Source: Desmodesmus armatus
Lineage: Eukaryota > Chlorophyta > Chlorophyceae > Sphaeropleales > Scenedesmaceae
NCBI GenBank assembly: GCA_007449985.2
Contig: VIIQ02000015.1
Span: 434,001-498,000 of the forward strand
Length of the DNA: 64,000 bases
Reading direction: 5' to 3'
The position numbers were made by a program, and so were the translations under genes. The number at the start of each line of letters is the position of its first letter. The first letter of the stretch is position 1. The notes under the pieces are model-generated. The model saw only the letters and a list, made by a program, of their open reading frames with translations, searched no databases and was not told where the DNA came from. Of the stretch, positions 11,901-22,343 are shown piece after piece.

Positions 11901-14900
11901 AGCAGCAGCCAGGTCCCTGAGAGTTGGGTGCTGCGAGCTCTTGTCAAGCTTGACTCCGAAGTAAGTCTGTCATTTAGTGCGCTGTCTATCTTTCAGAGTT
12001 TCTGTCAGAGTGATGAATACAGGGGCACCTCATTGTGTTTGGTCACGCTGATCCTTTTGAAGATCCTTTTCAAGAAACTATCACTCTTTCTGCAGCAATG
12101 CACGTGCATTGTCCTTTGCTGTTGCTGTCCATGGTGTAGGAGCTGGACAGGCATTGCAAGGAGTATGCTACCCAGAAAGCAGCAGCTACTACCGCTGCAG
12201 CAACAGCAATGGATGCCGAGGCAGCAGCAGCAGCAGCAGCAGGTGCAGAAACTGGCAGCAGCAAGGGTGCCAAACATACAGCTGCTGCTCAGACCCTTCT
12301 GCAGCCCGGGGCCCAGGAGCCACAGGCTAGTGGCCAGCCTGGCACAGATGCTGCAGGCCTGGCAGCGGCAGCAGTAGCAGCAGCCGAGGCGGCGGCCACC
12401 AGGTGTGCTGTCAAGCTTAGTGAGGTGCTGCACATTGCTGTTGGCACTTTCAGTATGAAGAACCGTCATACGTTTTCTGCCCACTCTGCAAACGTCGCAT
12501 CAATAGTCATAGTCATTGATAGTCATATCTTCTGTATGTTCTTGTTCTCTCTTGCTCTTGCAAGCCAACCCTGGCCTGGAAGCTAGTCAGGAATCTGCAG
12601 TGTTGCCAAAGACGTGACCTGTGTCTGTGTCCCCTGCTCACCATGACCAGCTGGTGTTCTGTGCAGCTGAGCGAGGTGCTGCACATTGCTGTTGGCACCC
12701 TCATTGGCACTCCCCTCCCCCCCCTTACTCACTCCTCCCCCCCCCCCCCCCCCCCCGCCTCCCCCAAATGCCCCAGGTGTGCTGGCAAGCTGAGTGAGGT
12801 GCTGCACATTGCTGTTGACACCATCATTGGCACTCCCCTCCCCCCGCCCTCCCCCCCCCCCCCCCAATGCCCCAGGTGTGTTGTGAAGCTGAGCGAGGTG
12901 CTGCACATTGCTGTTGGCACCCTCATTGGCACTCCCCCCCCCCCCCTCAATCACTCACCCCCCCCCCCCCGCAAATGCCCCAGGTGTGCTGTGAAGTTGA
13001 GCGAGGTGCTGCACATTGCTGTTGCGCGGAGCAAGGCGCTGGGGGTGGAGGTGTTCTCAGGCGACAGGGAGGCAGAGGGCTGCAGGCTGCTGGAGTGGAT
13101 GAGCACCATTGCATGGAATGCTGGACTGGCTGTCACAGGTGGGTGCTGGTCATTGCATGCTGTCTGTAAGTCAGCTTGCCAGCTTTCGTAGTTAAATTTT
13201 TGTGTGGGCACCACACTGACAGGCTGGGCTGGGGCTGGGGCTGGGACTGGGGCTGGGTAGCTGTAGCAGGTGGGTGCTTTGCCACCGATGAGCATCTTTG
13301 CTGTTGATGGTGACAGCTGTGATGTGTGTGAGTGCTGTCGCTGCTGCTGTGCTGATGCTGGGTACCGCCACTGATGGGCATCTTTGTTGTTGATGATGAC
13401 AGCTGCACTGTGCATGTGTGCGTGCTGTCGCTGCTGTGCTGATGTTGGGTACCGCTGTAGCAGGTGCCTGCTTTGCTTTGATGGGCATCTTTGTTGTGAA
13501 TGATGTCAGCTGCACTGTGCATGTGTGCTTGCTGTCGCTTCTGCTGTGCTGATGCTGGGTAACACTGTAGCAGGTGCCTGCTTTGCCTTTGATGGGCATC
13601 TTTGCTGTTGATGATCACAGCTGCTCTTTGCATGTGTGCGTGCTGTCGCTGCTGCTGCTGCTGTGTTGATGCTGCAGCCCTTGATGACAAGCAGCCTGTT
13701 GCAGTGCTGATGCATGCCAGTGCTGAGCTGCTGGCCCAGCTGCCTGCCCTAGGTCCCCAGCACATGAAGCAGCAGAAGATGGCATACCTCAACGCAGCTG
13801 CAGCAGCACTGGGTAAGTGTGTGTGGTTTTGACTGTGCCTTGCTGGGCGCTGGAAGCACCCATTTGGTGCAAAGAACATCACTTGAAGGGAAATGACTGT
13901 ATGTCAGTCATGTCTTGGGCCTTTGTCATGCCACAAGTCAGCTGCTTGACGTTCAGTGATAGTCAAAGATGTGGCAGTGTGAGCCGGCATGCGTGGCTCA
14001 ACCAGGTATGCCCCCCCCCCTTGTCCACACACGCAGAGGTCCACATGGCGATGCCCCAGCACAACGCCAGCCTCAAGCTTGCCAAGAAGATGTGCACAGC
14101 AGTCAAGGTATGGGCGGGGTTTCACTTCAACCCTTTGTGCACTACTGTTCCTTTCGGGTGGGTCACAGGGGGGCGTGGGAGTTGGGCAGCTGTTCTGTAC
14201 GGGATGTGATGGGCTTTGTGAAACACGGATCATTGCCGTAACTGCCAGCCTTTACATTTCCGAAATGTCCGGGCCAGACTGTTGGCAGCAGTGCAATCAT
14301 AGCTGAAGTACAGCACCGCCGGCCGCCGGGTTTGGCTCACAACGTAATGATGTCTATACTGCAACGCATCGCATTGTTGGATGGTCACACTCTGACACAC
14401 AGCTCAGCTGTCACAGCCAACGCATGGGCCGTGCAGTATCAAAGGCTGCTCCTGTTCCCGGCCATTTCTGACTACATGCTCATTGTGCTGCAGGGTGTGT
14501 CCAGCAGGTTGCTGTCAGGAGGGGCAGTGGGCCCGTCAGATGCAGGCGGCCTGCCAGAGGCCTTCATGCTGCAGATGCTGTTCAGGGTGGCGCTGCAGCA
14601 GCAGGTGGGTGGGGGGGAGGTGGCTCTCTGGGCACGTGGCAACGCGCAGGCAGAGGCGTGGTGCTCAAAATGTCAGAGGTTTTGCGTGTTGGGACGCGCC
14701 GTTAGCCAGCACAACTGCCCAGGTCATCACTGAGCAGTGCCTTTGTTAGCCCTGCATGAGGCACAATTCCTGCACCACAGCCGTGCTGCCTGACAGACAC
14801 AACCCCAGTTTGCAATGCCAGCTGCCAAACCTGTCATGCCGTGAGGAAAATGACATGCTCTAATCTGTCAACCCTGTTGCTTTTCCACATTCAACAGAAC

Positions 14901-16423
14901 ACCCCAGAGCAGCTGGTGCTGGTGCAGCAGCTGGTAGAGCACCCTGCCATCAGTGCTGATTTGATGCACAAGGTGGCAGACCATGTCAACAAACACCCTC
15001 ACAGGTGCGGGCACTGGAGTGACAGCCTGAATTTGTGGGATCATGGGCCTGGCATCAGGGATGCAGACGTTTGTCGTTCGGAGTGGCTTTTGTAACGCAG
15101 CTTTGAACTGCTGGCCGTTTTTTGCCTGTTGCAGTACCTCAGCTGCAGATGGGCGGGTTGTAGTAGTTGTTGGCTGTGGCTGGCCCTTTCAAGCAATCTG
15201 CTGACTGCTCACACTGCCTCAGAGGCCATGCAGAATGAGTCTGTAAACCAGTGGAGTGTGCTTGAGGGCGTGCTGAACGCTTCTAGGTCGCTTGTACAAT
15301 ACATGTATGGTACAATGCGCAGGTGCCCTGAGGTGTTCTCAGCTGTTCTTGAGGGTGTGCTGCGCAAGCTGATGGCCAGCAGCAGCCCAGACTGGCACAA
15401 GGTAGCAGACACCATGAGGCAGCTGGTGCAGCAGGCAGCATCAGATGCTGACAAGCTCAGGCACTACAGGTTGGCAGCCTTGCATGCCTCTTTGAGCTGC
15501 TCAGTTGCACTGAAAAGCACAAACACAGTGCTGTTGCAGGCCTGGTGACTGTTTAGACACGAAGGGTGAAGTTCAGTTGGACGGCGGCAGCCAGCTTTGG
15601 AATGAATCACCAGGCTTCGCGCGGATGCTTGAGGCTGTGCGCACCTCTTGGCGTCGCATCCTGACCTGCAGTGTAGCTGGCAGTCCTGCCTGCCGGTGTT
15701 GCTGCAAGCGTCTTGCAGCACTGCTCCCAGCCTGTCCTGCAGACTTGTGCATTAGTGCTCGTCCTCCATCAACCATCATACGGCCCCGCAAACCTGTACG
15801 CAAGCGAGCGCAAACCTGTACGCAACAGCTGCTGGCTCTGCAATTGTGTTGTGTGTGCAGGGAGTGTGCCAGCATTGTCTCCATGCTTCCCAAGGCCTCC
15901 TTCCCTGACAGGGAGCTCAGCTGGCTGGTCAGCACAGCATGGAACACTGGCATGCACCATGCACGTTTTGACAGGTGGGTACCTGTGGGTATTGCGGGAA
16001 CACAAGTTGTGACAGTCAAAAAGTGGCGTCAGTCGTCAGCAGCAACGATTCACCGACATGTGCAGCTTTCACCATGCAAATGGTGAGGGGTCTGCAGGAT
16101 TGACACTGATGATCGTTAAGAGAGCTGGCATGTGGACTGGGTTACTCCACAACTACACCCCAAAGCTAATACGGCGTAGCAGTTGACTGCAGCTTGCTGC
16201 CACATGATGGACACAGTGTTCTGTTTCACCGCCTTGCAGGCACTCAGCAGCGGCAGAGTACATGGGTGTGGCTGCATCCCTGCTGCCCTGCTGCACACGT
16301 GGCTGTGGCATCAGCAGCACCCAGCAGGGCATGATGAGAGAGGCACAGCTGAAGCATGAGCAGCTGGCTGCGAAGAACAGCACAGGTGGTGCTGCCGCTA
16401 TCGCAACTGGTCTAGTGCGTTAG
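5938..16423 (+). CDS. ZIP4: Meiotic TPR protein ZIP4/SPO22 family, 22 exons
   Basis: Exons by splice consensus and phase: 5938-6174, 6358-6522, 6930-7130, 7536-7706, 8063-8230, 8415-8476, 8704-8828, 9222-9321, 9662-10041, 10353-10446, about 10630-10797, 11322-11396, 11757-11960, 12140-12402, 12984-13138, 13678-13812, 14037-14107, 14494-14603, 14898-15004, 15323-15469, 15861-15974, 16240-16423; about 1,145 aa. The family call rests on SPO22/ZIP4/TEX11-type signatures: LLYNHGVAKFEAKSFETAVE (TPR-like, exon 9), STIAWNAGLAV (exon 15), WLVSTAWNTGMHHARFDR (exon 21), then AAEYMGVAASLLPCC near the end. Known members are TPR scaffolds promoting class I crossovers and synapsis in meiosis. Insertions of poly-Gln/Ala lie in exons 9, 13 and 14. 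Intron 3 appears to be GC-AG (CAG|GCAAGT at 7131). All joins keep phase except exon 10 to 11, where a microexon or indel must be assumed. The start could also be the in-frame Met at 5953. Confidence 0.78.
8836..8960. repeat. Small imperfect inverted-repeat element in ZIP4 intron 7
   Basis: The ends carry GGTAGTACTACCCTACC (left) and CTACTACCAGGGTAGTA (right), sharing an inverted ACTACCCT core, with further GGTAGT/ACTACC palindromes inside. It may be a tiny non-autonomous transposon; target duplications are not clear. Confidence 0.4.
9326..9349. repeat. Interstitial telomere-like repeat
   Basis: Three consecutive TTTAGGG/TTAGGG units immediately after the donor of ZIP4 exon 8 (ACAG|GTGAGG). 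A short reverse-oriented CCTAAACCCC follows. Confidence 0.7.
12401..13010 (+). repeat. Five tandem copies of a ZIP4 exon boundary (AGGTGTGC...)
   Basis: Copies begin at 12401, 12653, 12774, 12873 and 12982 and share GAGGTGCTGCACATTGCTGTT. The first coincides with the donor end of exon 14 and the last is the true start of exon 15. Each unit (except the degraded second one) contains AG|GTGTGC, which can be read as an acceptor or as a donor. Spacers are poly-C tracts ending in AATGCCCCAG. Confidence 0.9.
13260..13677. repeat. Minisatellite upstream of ZIP4 exon 16
   Basis: About four units of roughly 90-110 bp share GATGGGCATCTTTG and GTGCATGTGTGCGTGCTGTC. The last unit runs straight into the polypyrimidine tract and acceptor of exon 16, so the acceptor-side intron sequence itself has been amplified. 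Confidence 0.8.
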
Positions 16424-16968
16424 CTGGGTCAGCTGGGTCATCCAGGCTGCTATGCTTTGAATGCCGCATGGCGTATCTGCGATTGCATGCAGCTCGTGAA
16501 CCAGTGGCGATACCTGTGTGGGTTCAGCTGGATTGTTGGTATGGGCAACTTAGCGCTGCTGCAGTGTACTTCCCAATACAGCGGTGACGCTGGTTGAGAA
16601 GGATGCTGTGCTTTGGCATCCTTTCGGCACAGCTAGCAGTGTACTTCCTGTGCTTCAGCAAGCCTTCCTGGCAGTATCACTGTCCTGATGTGTTGCAGCT
16701 GCCAGCTGGGCTGCTGTGCTGAAAGGGATGTGCCGGGCACATGCGGAACAGAGGGTTGCGGCAACTCCATGACACCAGTGTGAGTCCTCAACAATGTCAA
16801 AGTCAAGTGTTTACATCAAGTGTTACATTTCGTGAAGTTGCCAGCATAAACCATTATAACACACTGCATATGATGCTGTATGTTGAGATTTTGACTGAAG
16901 CCCAGCTACAGTAGTGCGACTTGCATCACCGTGCCAACAAAAACAATGCACCAAACAACAACAGTGCA
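16424..16968. other. Intergenic region between convergent ZIP4 and the secreted-protein array
   Basis: No coding signal seen. It holds the 3' ends of two convergent genes, including the minus-strand poly(A) motifs listed separately. Confidence 0.5.
16811..16827 (-). terminator. Two TGTAA poly(A) signals
   Basis: TGTAA reads on the minus strand at 16827-16823 and 16815-16811, about 145 bp beyond the stop of the first small secreted-protein gene. TGTAA is the usual chlorophyte polyadenylation signal. Confidence 0.55.
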
Positions 16969-17437
16969 TCACAGCGCCATCAACAACAGCGCACCAAAAC
17001 CAGCAGCAACCAAGGTGGCTGGCGTCGAGCCTGCTTGTGCTCCCCCATTGATGAATCGCCTGGTCTGGTTGAGTGCAGCGTTGGTACCTGCAGATAGTAC
17101 GGCAGAGCAATGTTGCAGGCCTGGTTGCCAGACACAATTGAAGCTGGCTATTGCTGGAGCTCATATCATGTACAGGTGACAACATGTTCACACACATGAT
17201 GGCTGCGCATGCTGACCTGACAAAGCAATTGCGCTAATACGGATCACCTGGCCGATGGCACATGTGTGCCGCAACCCAGTGATGCTGTCAGCAGTACCCG
17301 TTCAGCTGTGGCCGCGCCACTCACCGTTCACAATATCATTGAATGCGCCCTGTACTTTGTCACCCACGCCTGTCACCTCTTTAGCAGCCTCACTAACTTT
17401 GCTGACAACTGTGTCAAAAGGATTCTGAGCATAGGCA

Positions 17438-17484
<47 letters not shown>

Positions 17485-17503
17485 CATGCCAACCATGTGG
17501 GTC

Positions 17504-17536
<33 letters not shown>

Positions 17537-17807
17537 AAGAAGCAGCAGCAGCAGCTTGACAAACTTTCAATTCTGCACCAACCCATGAGGCTCAGCCAAA
17601 ACTGCCCAAGGCATAGGCAACTGCAAGCGTGTTGTGAGCTATGCAGAATATTCAGCACATGTGGTTTCCAGCAGAGACAGCTTCATACTCAGCTGCTGGC
17701 AGCTTCCCCATGCGCTGCTGTGGTTGTGAGTGCTGCATGCATCACATGCTCGCACCTGTGCAGAGTAGTGCCAGCAGACAGACGCAGATGACGATCTTGT
17801 TCGACAT
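16969..17807 (-). CDS. Small secreted protein with GPI-like tail, family member 1
   Basis: Three exons: 17807-17756, 17438-17325, 17087-16969. The joins keep phase (1, 1) and give 94 aa. Exon 1 is almost exactly a signal peptide (MSNKIVICVCLLALLCT). Exon 2 encodes the mature start AYAQNPFDTVVSKVSEAAKE, a short amphipathic segment ending in DIVN. Exon 3 gives TNAALNQTRRFINGGAQAG and then an 18-residue hydrophobic run to the stop (ATLVAAGFGALLLMAL), preceded by small residues, as in GPI-attachment signals. An N-Q-T sequon is present. The intron-1 acceptor is preceded by a (GT)n tract. I do not recognise the family. Secretion is strongly suggested; the GPI anchor is inferred. A possible TATA (TATATATA) lies near 17953. 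Confidence 0.75.
17442..17481. repeat. (CA)n microsatellite at a 3' splice site
   Basis: About 20 CA units. Read on the minus strand this is (GT)n directly before GCAG, the acceptor of exon 2 of secreted-family member 1. A CAG-rich repeat follows at 17504-17555. Confidence 0.95.
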
Positions 17808-18209
17808 TGCTGAACCCTTGGGAGGACAGCTGTGTCTGAAGACAGCTGATGAGTGCACGGTGAGAGAGTACCGTGGCTCCAATTGGTTGACCGATGTGAA
17901 GATCAGGGACTGAAATGGGGCTCAGTATGTACAGACACTTGACCAATAACACGGATATATATACTGTTTCAAATCTTGCATGGAAGCGTACTTGATGCGC
18001 ACGCGGCCCTGCGTTGGACTTCAACCGTTACAGCGAGCGACCGGCTCGCGAGCCACCTTCTCGCGACGCCAACGCTGGTCAAGATGTTAAAATTTTCGCT
18101 TCAACTCACAGGCAATGACAGGCAACATAAGAGCCAAAACAGACGCGCAAATAAGCCAGGATCATGCACATCAAGCGCAACAGGCTACATGCAACATTCA
18201 GAAACACCA

Positions 18210-19064
18210 TCAGAGCGCCAGCAACAGCAGGGCCCCCACGCCAGCAGCTATCAAGGATGCTGGCGTGCAGCGTGCTTGTGCACCTCCGTCGGTGATGTTG
18301 AGGGCCCTCTTGGTGCCTGCAGGCATGATCAAGGCGCAACAGACCAGGAACCCTGAGCACGACCCTCGCAAATAGATGGGCAGGTGATGTGTATGTCCTC
18401 AAGGCATGTGGACCAAACCATCTGACACAACCAAACGCTGTGCAAGTGCGCATACTGCAGGCTCGGAGCCGACAGCCAGCCACCCTTGTCGCTGGTTGCA
18501 TTTACTTGCACAAGCTTTTACAAGCAACAGCCAGTCGACCACTCGGCTACGTACAAAACATTACCGTTGCGGCATGGCCTACAAAGCACGGTCTGGTGCC
18601 ATCAAGTTTGCAGGTGACCTGGTTGACCAGGCGCAGCAGCACCGCTCACCATTGACGGCTTCCATCACTGCATTCCGTGCTCTGTCACTGGCACCAGTCA
18701 CCTGGCCGAGGGCATCGACCAGCGGGTTCTCAGCACTGCCGGCGACTGCACACACCACACCACACCACACCACACCACACCACACCACACCACACCACAC
18801 CACAAACACACAGACCAGGACTGCCGTCAGCGCCGATCAACAGCTTGAAAGTCGCCCACCATCTGCCAACTGCATAAGGTTTTATACTGCAGCCCGACTC
18901 CTACATGTCCGAGATATTCAAGAGGATGCATGCGGGATGTAAGCAGTCTACTCGAAGCTCCTGACAGTCAGGCGCTGCTACAGGCGTCTGTTGATGGCGT
19001 GCCTACCTGTGCAAAGCAGGGCCAGAAGACACACGCAAACGAAAATTGTCTTTGTTGAAGACAT
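18210..19064 (-). CDS. Small secreted protein with GPI-like tail, family member 2
   Basis: Exons 19064-19007, 18745-18650 and 18316-18210 keep phase and give 86 aa. The signal peptide is MSSTKTIFVCVCLLALLCT. The mature start AGSAENPLVDALGQVTG corresponds to the AxAQNP position of the paralogues. Exon 3 reads TKRALNITDGGAQARCTPAS followed by the tail LIAAGVGALLLLAL, nearly the same as member 1. The N-I-T sequon and the GGAQA spacer are conserved, while the exon-2 middle part hardly aligns. The donor is GTGAGC and the acceptor CTGCAG. It lies about 400 bp upstream of member 1 in the same orientation. Confidence 0.75.
18751..18802. repeat. (CACAC)n pentanucleotide microsatellite at a 3' splice site
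   Basis: About ten units. On the minus strand it is (GTGTG)n leading directly into GTGCAG, the exon-2 acceptor of family member 2. Confidence 0.95.
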
Positions 19065-20669
19065 GACTGAGTGCTAAGAGAGAAAACTAGTACTGTCGTG
19101 GTGATTATCTGTTCCGGAGTTGTGCCGAAACCTGAGTGGGGGCGAGGCTGTATGATAAGTGTACGTTTGACCTTAATAAACAGCTTTGGAATTGTCAAAC
19201 GGCAAACTTATAGATCCGTCTCGCATACACGCAGCCTTCCGATGACCACCGACAATCACCACGACCTAACGACCATGCTCTCGCCACCGTGCCGTAACGT
19301 CACCCCCTCTTCCCCCTCTCCTCCGGAGCATAGGCAATAAAGCGCATGTTCGGGGTAGTAGCAGGCTCGACTCCAGCACACTGTTTGGAGCAGTGTTGCT
19401 TCTGCATGAGAAGTGGCCAAGCACTCGTGAGCAAGGTGGTGGTCTTGTTGCACCTTGGAGCGACCTGCTGCGCACACTGCGCGCGCCAACTCCTTTTCAA
19501 AGCACGAAGCACATGTAGGGAATTGACCTGTTGTTTCAGCTGCCGGCATCTATTTGCGTGTCTTGCTGCTGGTGGGGTTGGTCATGCATGCTTTGAGACC
19601 CTTGACGTCAACTAGCCACAATCCCCACAATCCCCCGCAACCCCAAGGGGAACAATGCTGCTAGCATTGCTGGCGCCAAAGGGCCTCCCGTCCCAAGAAG
19701 ATTGACGCCAAAGCCAAGAACAATCAAGACACACGTTTTTGGTGGAGAATGGCTTCCCATTCACTCAATCCCAACCCCGAAGGTGTAGGCGAAGATTCAG
19801 GCACACTCAAACACCTGTGTTTGCTGCGCCGCGCAGCCGCTGTGCCTGTAGCACAGGGGCCCTGTGCCACAGGCAGCGCCTGGCGGCAGGCAGGGGTGGG
19901 ACACCCTCCAAGGCTTGGACCACCACTAGCTGCGAAAAATTCAGCTTGACCAACCTCATGGACTTATGGTTGAGTCAGCAGGCTGTGGCTTGGCCATAGC
20001 TGCAGCTGATAGATTCACCAGGTAGTCCTGATCAAGGGGCTGTGGGTCACTGATAGTGTGTTTCCAGGAAAGATCAGGAGCTGCCCCTCTGCTACAAGCC
20101 AAGGCAGCACCCCTCTCCTACAAGCTGAGACTGTCTGAACCGACAAGACCAATGTAAGATTCTTGGTAATAAACAGCTGGTAAGCAAGTAAATTGAGCAG
20201 GAGCATCCGCTGCTGTCGATGTGAGTCACATCAGGCTTTGTATAATCAAGTTGTATGAGACAACCCGGATGATGGGTTGGTAGGTGACGCACCCTATCAA
20301 GACTGCCGTGCCAGCAGCTGATGATAGTTGGGCCACACACCAGCTTGACCCTTTCTGGTATTGATACCCGCCCGGTTTCAATCTACAAGAGCCATCAAAA
20401 ATGTCTGCTTAGCCCAAGAAGATCCTGCAGCATTTGCCAAACCTGAGAAAGCGCAACCCTGGCTGGTGCCCAGGTTGCAGTTTGGCAGCATGCACCTGCA
20501 CCTGCGTCGCCTAAGACAGCTCTATTCACTACGTGGCTTGCATCGGACAATATACTGTTACAACTCGCAGCGCAACTCACAGCCCATGGCAGCATAGAAT
20601 GTTGCGCATAATGGTTTCTCACAAGTGTCCCAATCACGGAAGTGACGTCAGTGTGTGCCTGGCATCCCA
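19065..20669. other. Intergenic region in the secreted-protein array
   Basis: I find no exon set matching the family and no other supported gene. Open frames at 19256-19615 and 19739-19999 lack splice or motif support. Confidence 0.4.
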
Positions 20670-21804
20670 TCACAGCGCCAGCAGAAACACAGCACACAAC
20701 CCAGCAGCTGCCAAGGCGGCTGTTGCAGAGCCTGCCCGCACTGCCCATTCCTCCTCCTTGTGATGTTGGCAACAGTGTTTATTAGGGTTGCAGTACCTGC
20801 ACACAGTCCCAAGGTGCCACAAGAGTCACAAGTGTCAACACAGCAACCATGGATTTGTGCATGCACAACAAGTAATGCAGAGCTGCCAGCCAGTGTGTTT
20901 GCGACGTGAATGGTTGAACTTTGGAGCGCTTCACCACAGGGCCTCCCAGCCTGGAAGTCAGTTGGAACCAACAACAGACACACCTGGTGTTCGTCAGAAC
21001 CCAGGTTCACTAGTTTAGGGTTCACCTGGACAGGATGACGGCGGCTTGGCTGCTGCAGTGAGCAGTGTGGGGTTGCGGCACAATGCATAGACACCACTTA
21101 CTGTTGTTGAAGTCGTCAAGCCTGGCCTGTGTCTCTGCATCTAGGGCTGGCAGTCCCGAATTCTTCCTAGACTCCTCTAGCCTCTTGTTGAACTCCTCAA
21201 GGGGGTTCTGTTGAGCATTGACAACTGCACGCAACACACATCACAAGCAAAGCCCCTCAGCCATTGAGCAGAGGGTTCCCCTGTTGGCATAAATTCCTGT
21301 GCAGCCTGCACCCTATGAGGGTCGATTTCAACAATCAGGATGATGATCCCGCTCCAAAAGCCTGCAGGTGCCATGGCGTTGAAGGCACATGCAGGTGCCA
21401 CCCTGGCAGAATACACACCCTGCACTCTACTCTCAATGAGACCATGCACTTGGGCGATCCGATCGCGGGCGACCCGATTGTTCGACACACAGACATGCAA
21501 TGCCGACCAGCAGTTGGCCATCGGTCCAAGGCGGTGATACAACCTTGGACAAATTTGTTCTGCGCTGCATGGGTTACTTGGCATGTGAGCTGCAAACCTC
21601 GTTACATGTGCATGTGTTGTGAGCTGAAGAAACCCGCCCTGCACAACTCTTGAAAGGGCGCAGCATGCAAGCAAGCTCTATGGCGCATGGCGGCCCAGCT
21701 GCTACCTGTCAGGCTGGGTTTTGCTTATGCTGCTCACAATACATAGACCTACCTGCGCAGAATAGGGCTAGCAGGCACACGCAGATGGCAACCTTGTGCA
21801 TCAT
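20670..21804 (-). pseudogene. Small secreted protein family member 3, frameshifted in exon 3
   Basis: Exon 1 (21804-21753) gives the signal peptide MMHKVAICVCLLALFCA. Exon 2 (21224-21102) gives VNAQQNPLEEFNKRLEESRK, a charged helix ending in DDFNN, with donor GTAAGT. Exon 3 (20796 to about 20670) begins in phase with TATLINTVANITRRRN. The familiar hydrophobic tail AGSATAALAAAGLCAVFLLAL is then in a different frame, because the segment is 4 bp shorter than in member 4 just after the NIT sequon. Read straight through, the protein ends in a Cys/Trp-rich non-hydrophobic tail. It is either a recent pseudogene, a member that lost its anchor, or an assembly indel. Exons 1 and 2 look intact. Confidence 0.6.
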
Positions 21805-22343
21805 CGAGGCAAGAGACGTCGTTTCGATCGGCAGGAGTATGCCCCTGAAGGCTGAAGTAGGCCTCCTAGGCGTGATGACGAGACCCCGTCGTGCCCTGAG
21901 ACGAAGGCCGGAGCGTTATCAAATTTGTGTGCGGGATGATCGGGTTTCGTTTTGTATGACTAGTTTCCGTTTTGTTGTTTGACCTGCGTATGACCCTCAC
22001 ACCACAACAGGGGCCGAGGGTCGGCAACCGCCGCGAGCGCCAGGTGGCCAGATGCAAAAGCGAGATAAGCTGGTGCGCATTGGACAAAATGGATTGGATG
22101 CACTACATAATAGTGATCACATACCAGCAGAACACTCCGAGTCCACTTTTAAGAACTCCCTGCTGTCCAGACTGGTGTACCACCTGCCTTTCAGACAGCT
22201 GTTCGATGATCCTGGTGGTTTGCTCCGGACAGTCTGATGTACAATTCCCAGCCAAAGTCTCAGCACATATATATAATTATATAACAGCACGAGGCTGTTG
22301 CATAGCAAGCGCTGAGGATCTAGGTACATGTCTGGCACTTGCG

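Noticed and set aside
13260..13677. CRISPR-like array (regular ~100-bp repeats)
   Set aside because: Units are long, diverged, without distinct spacers, and lie in a eukaryotic intron.
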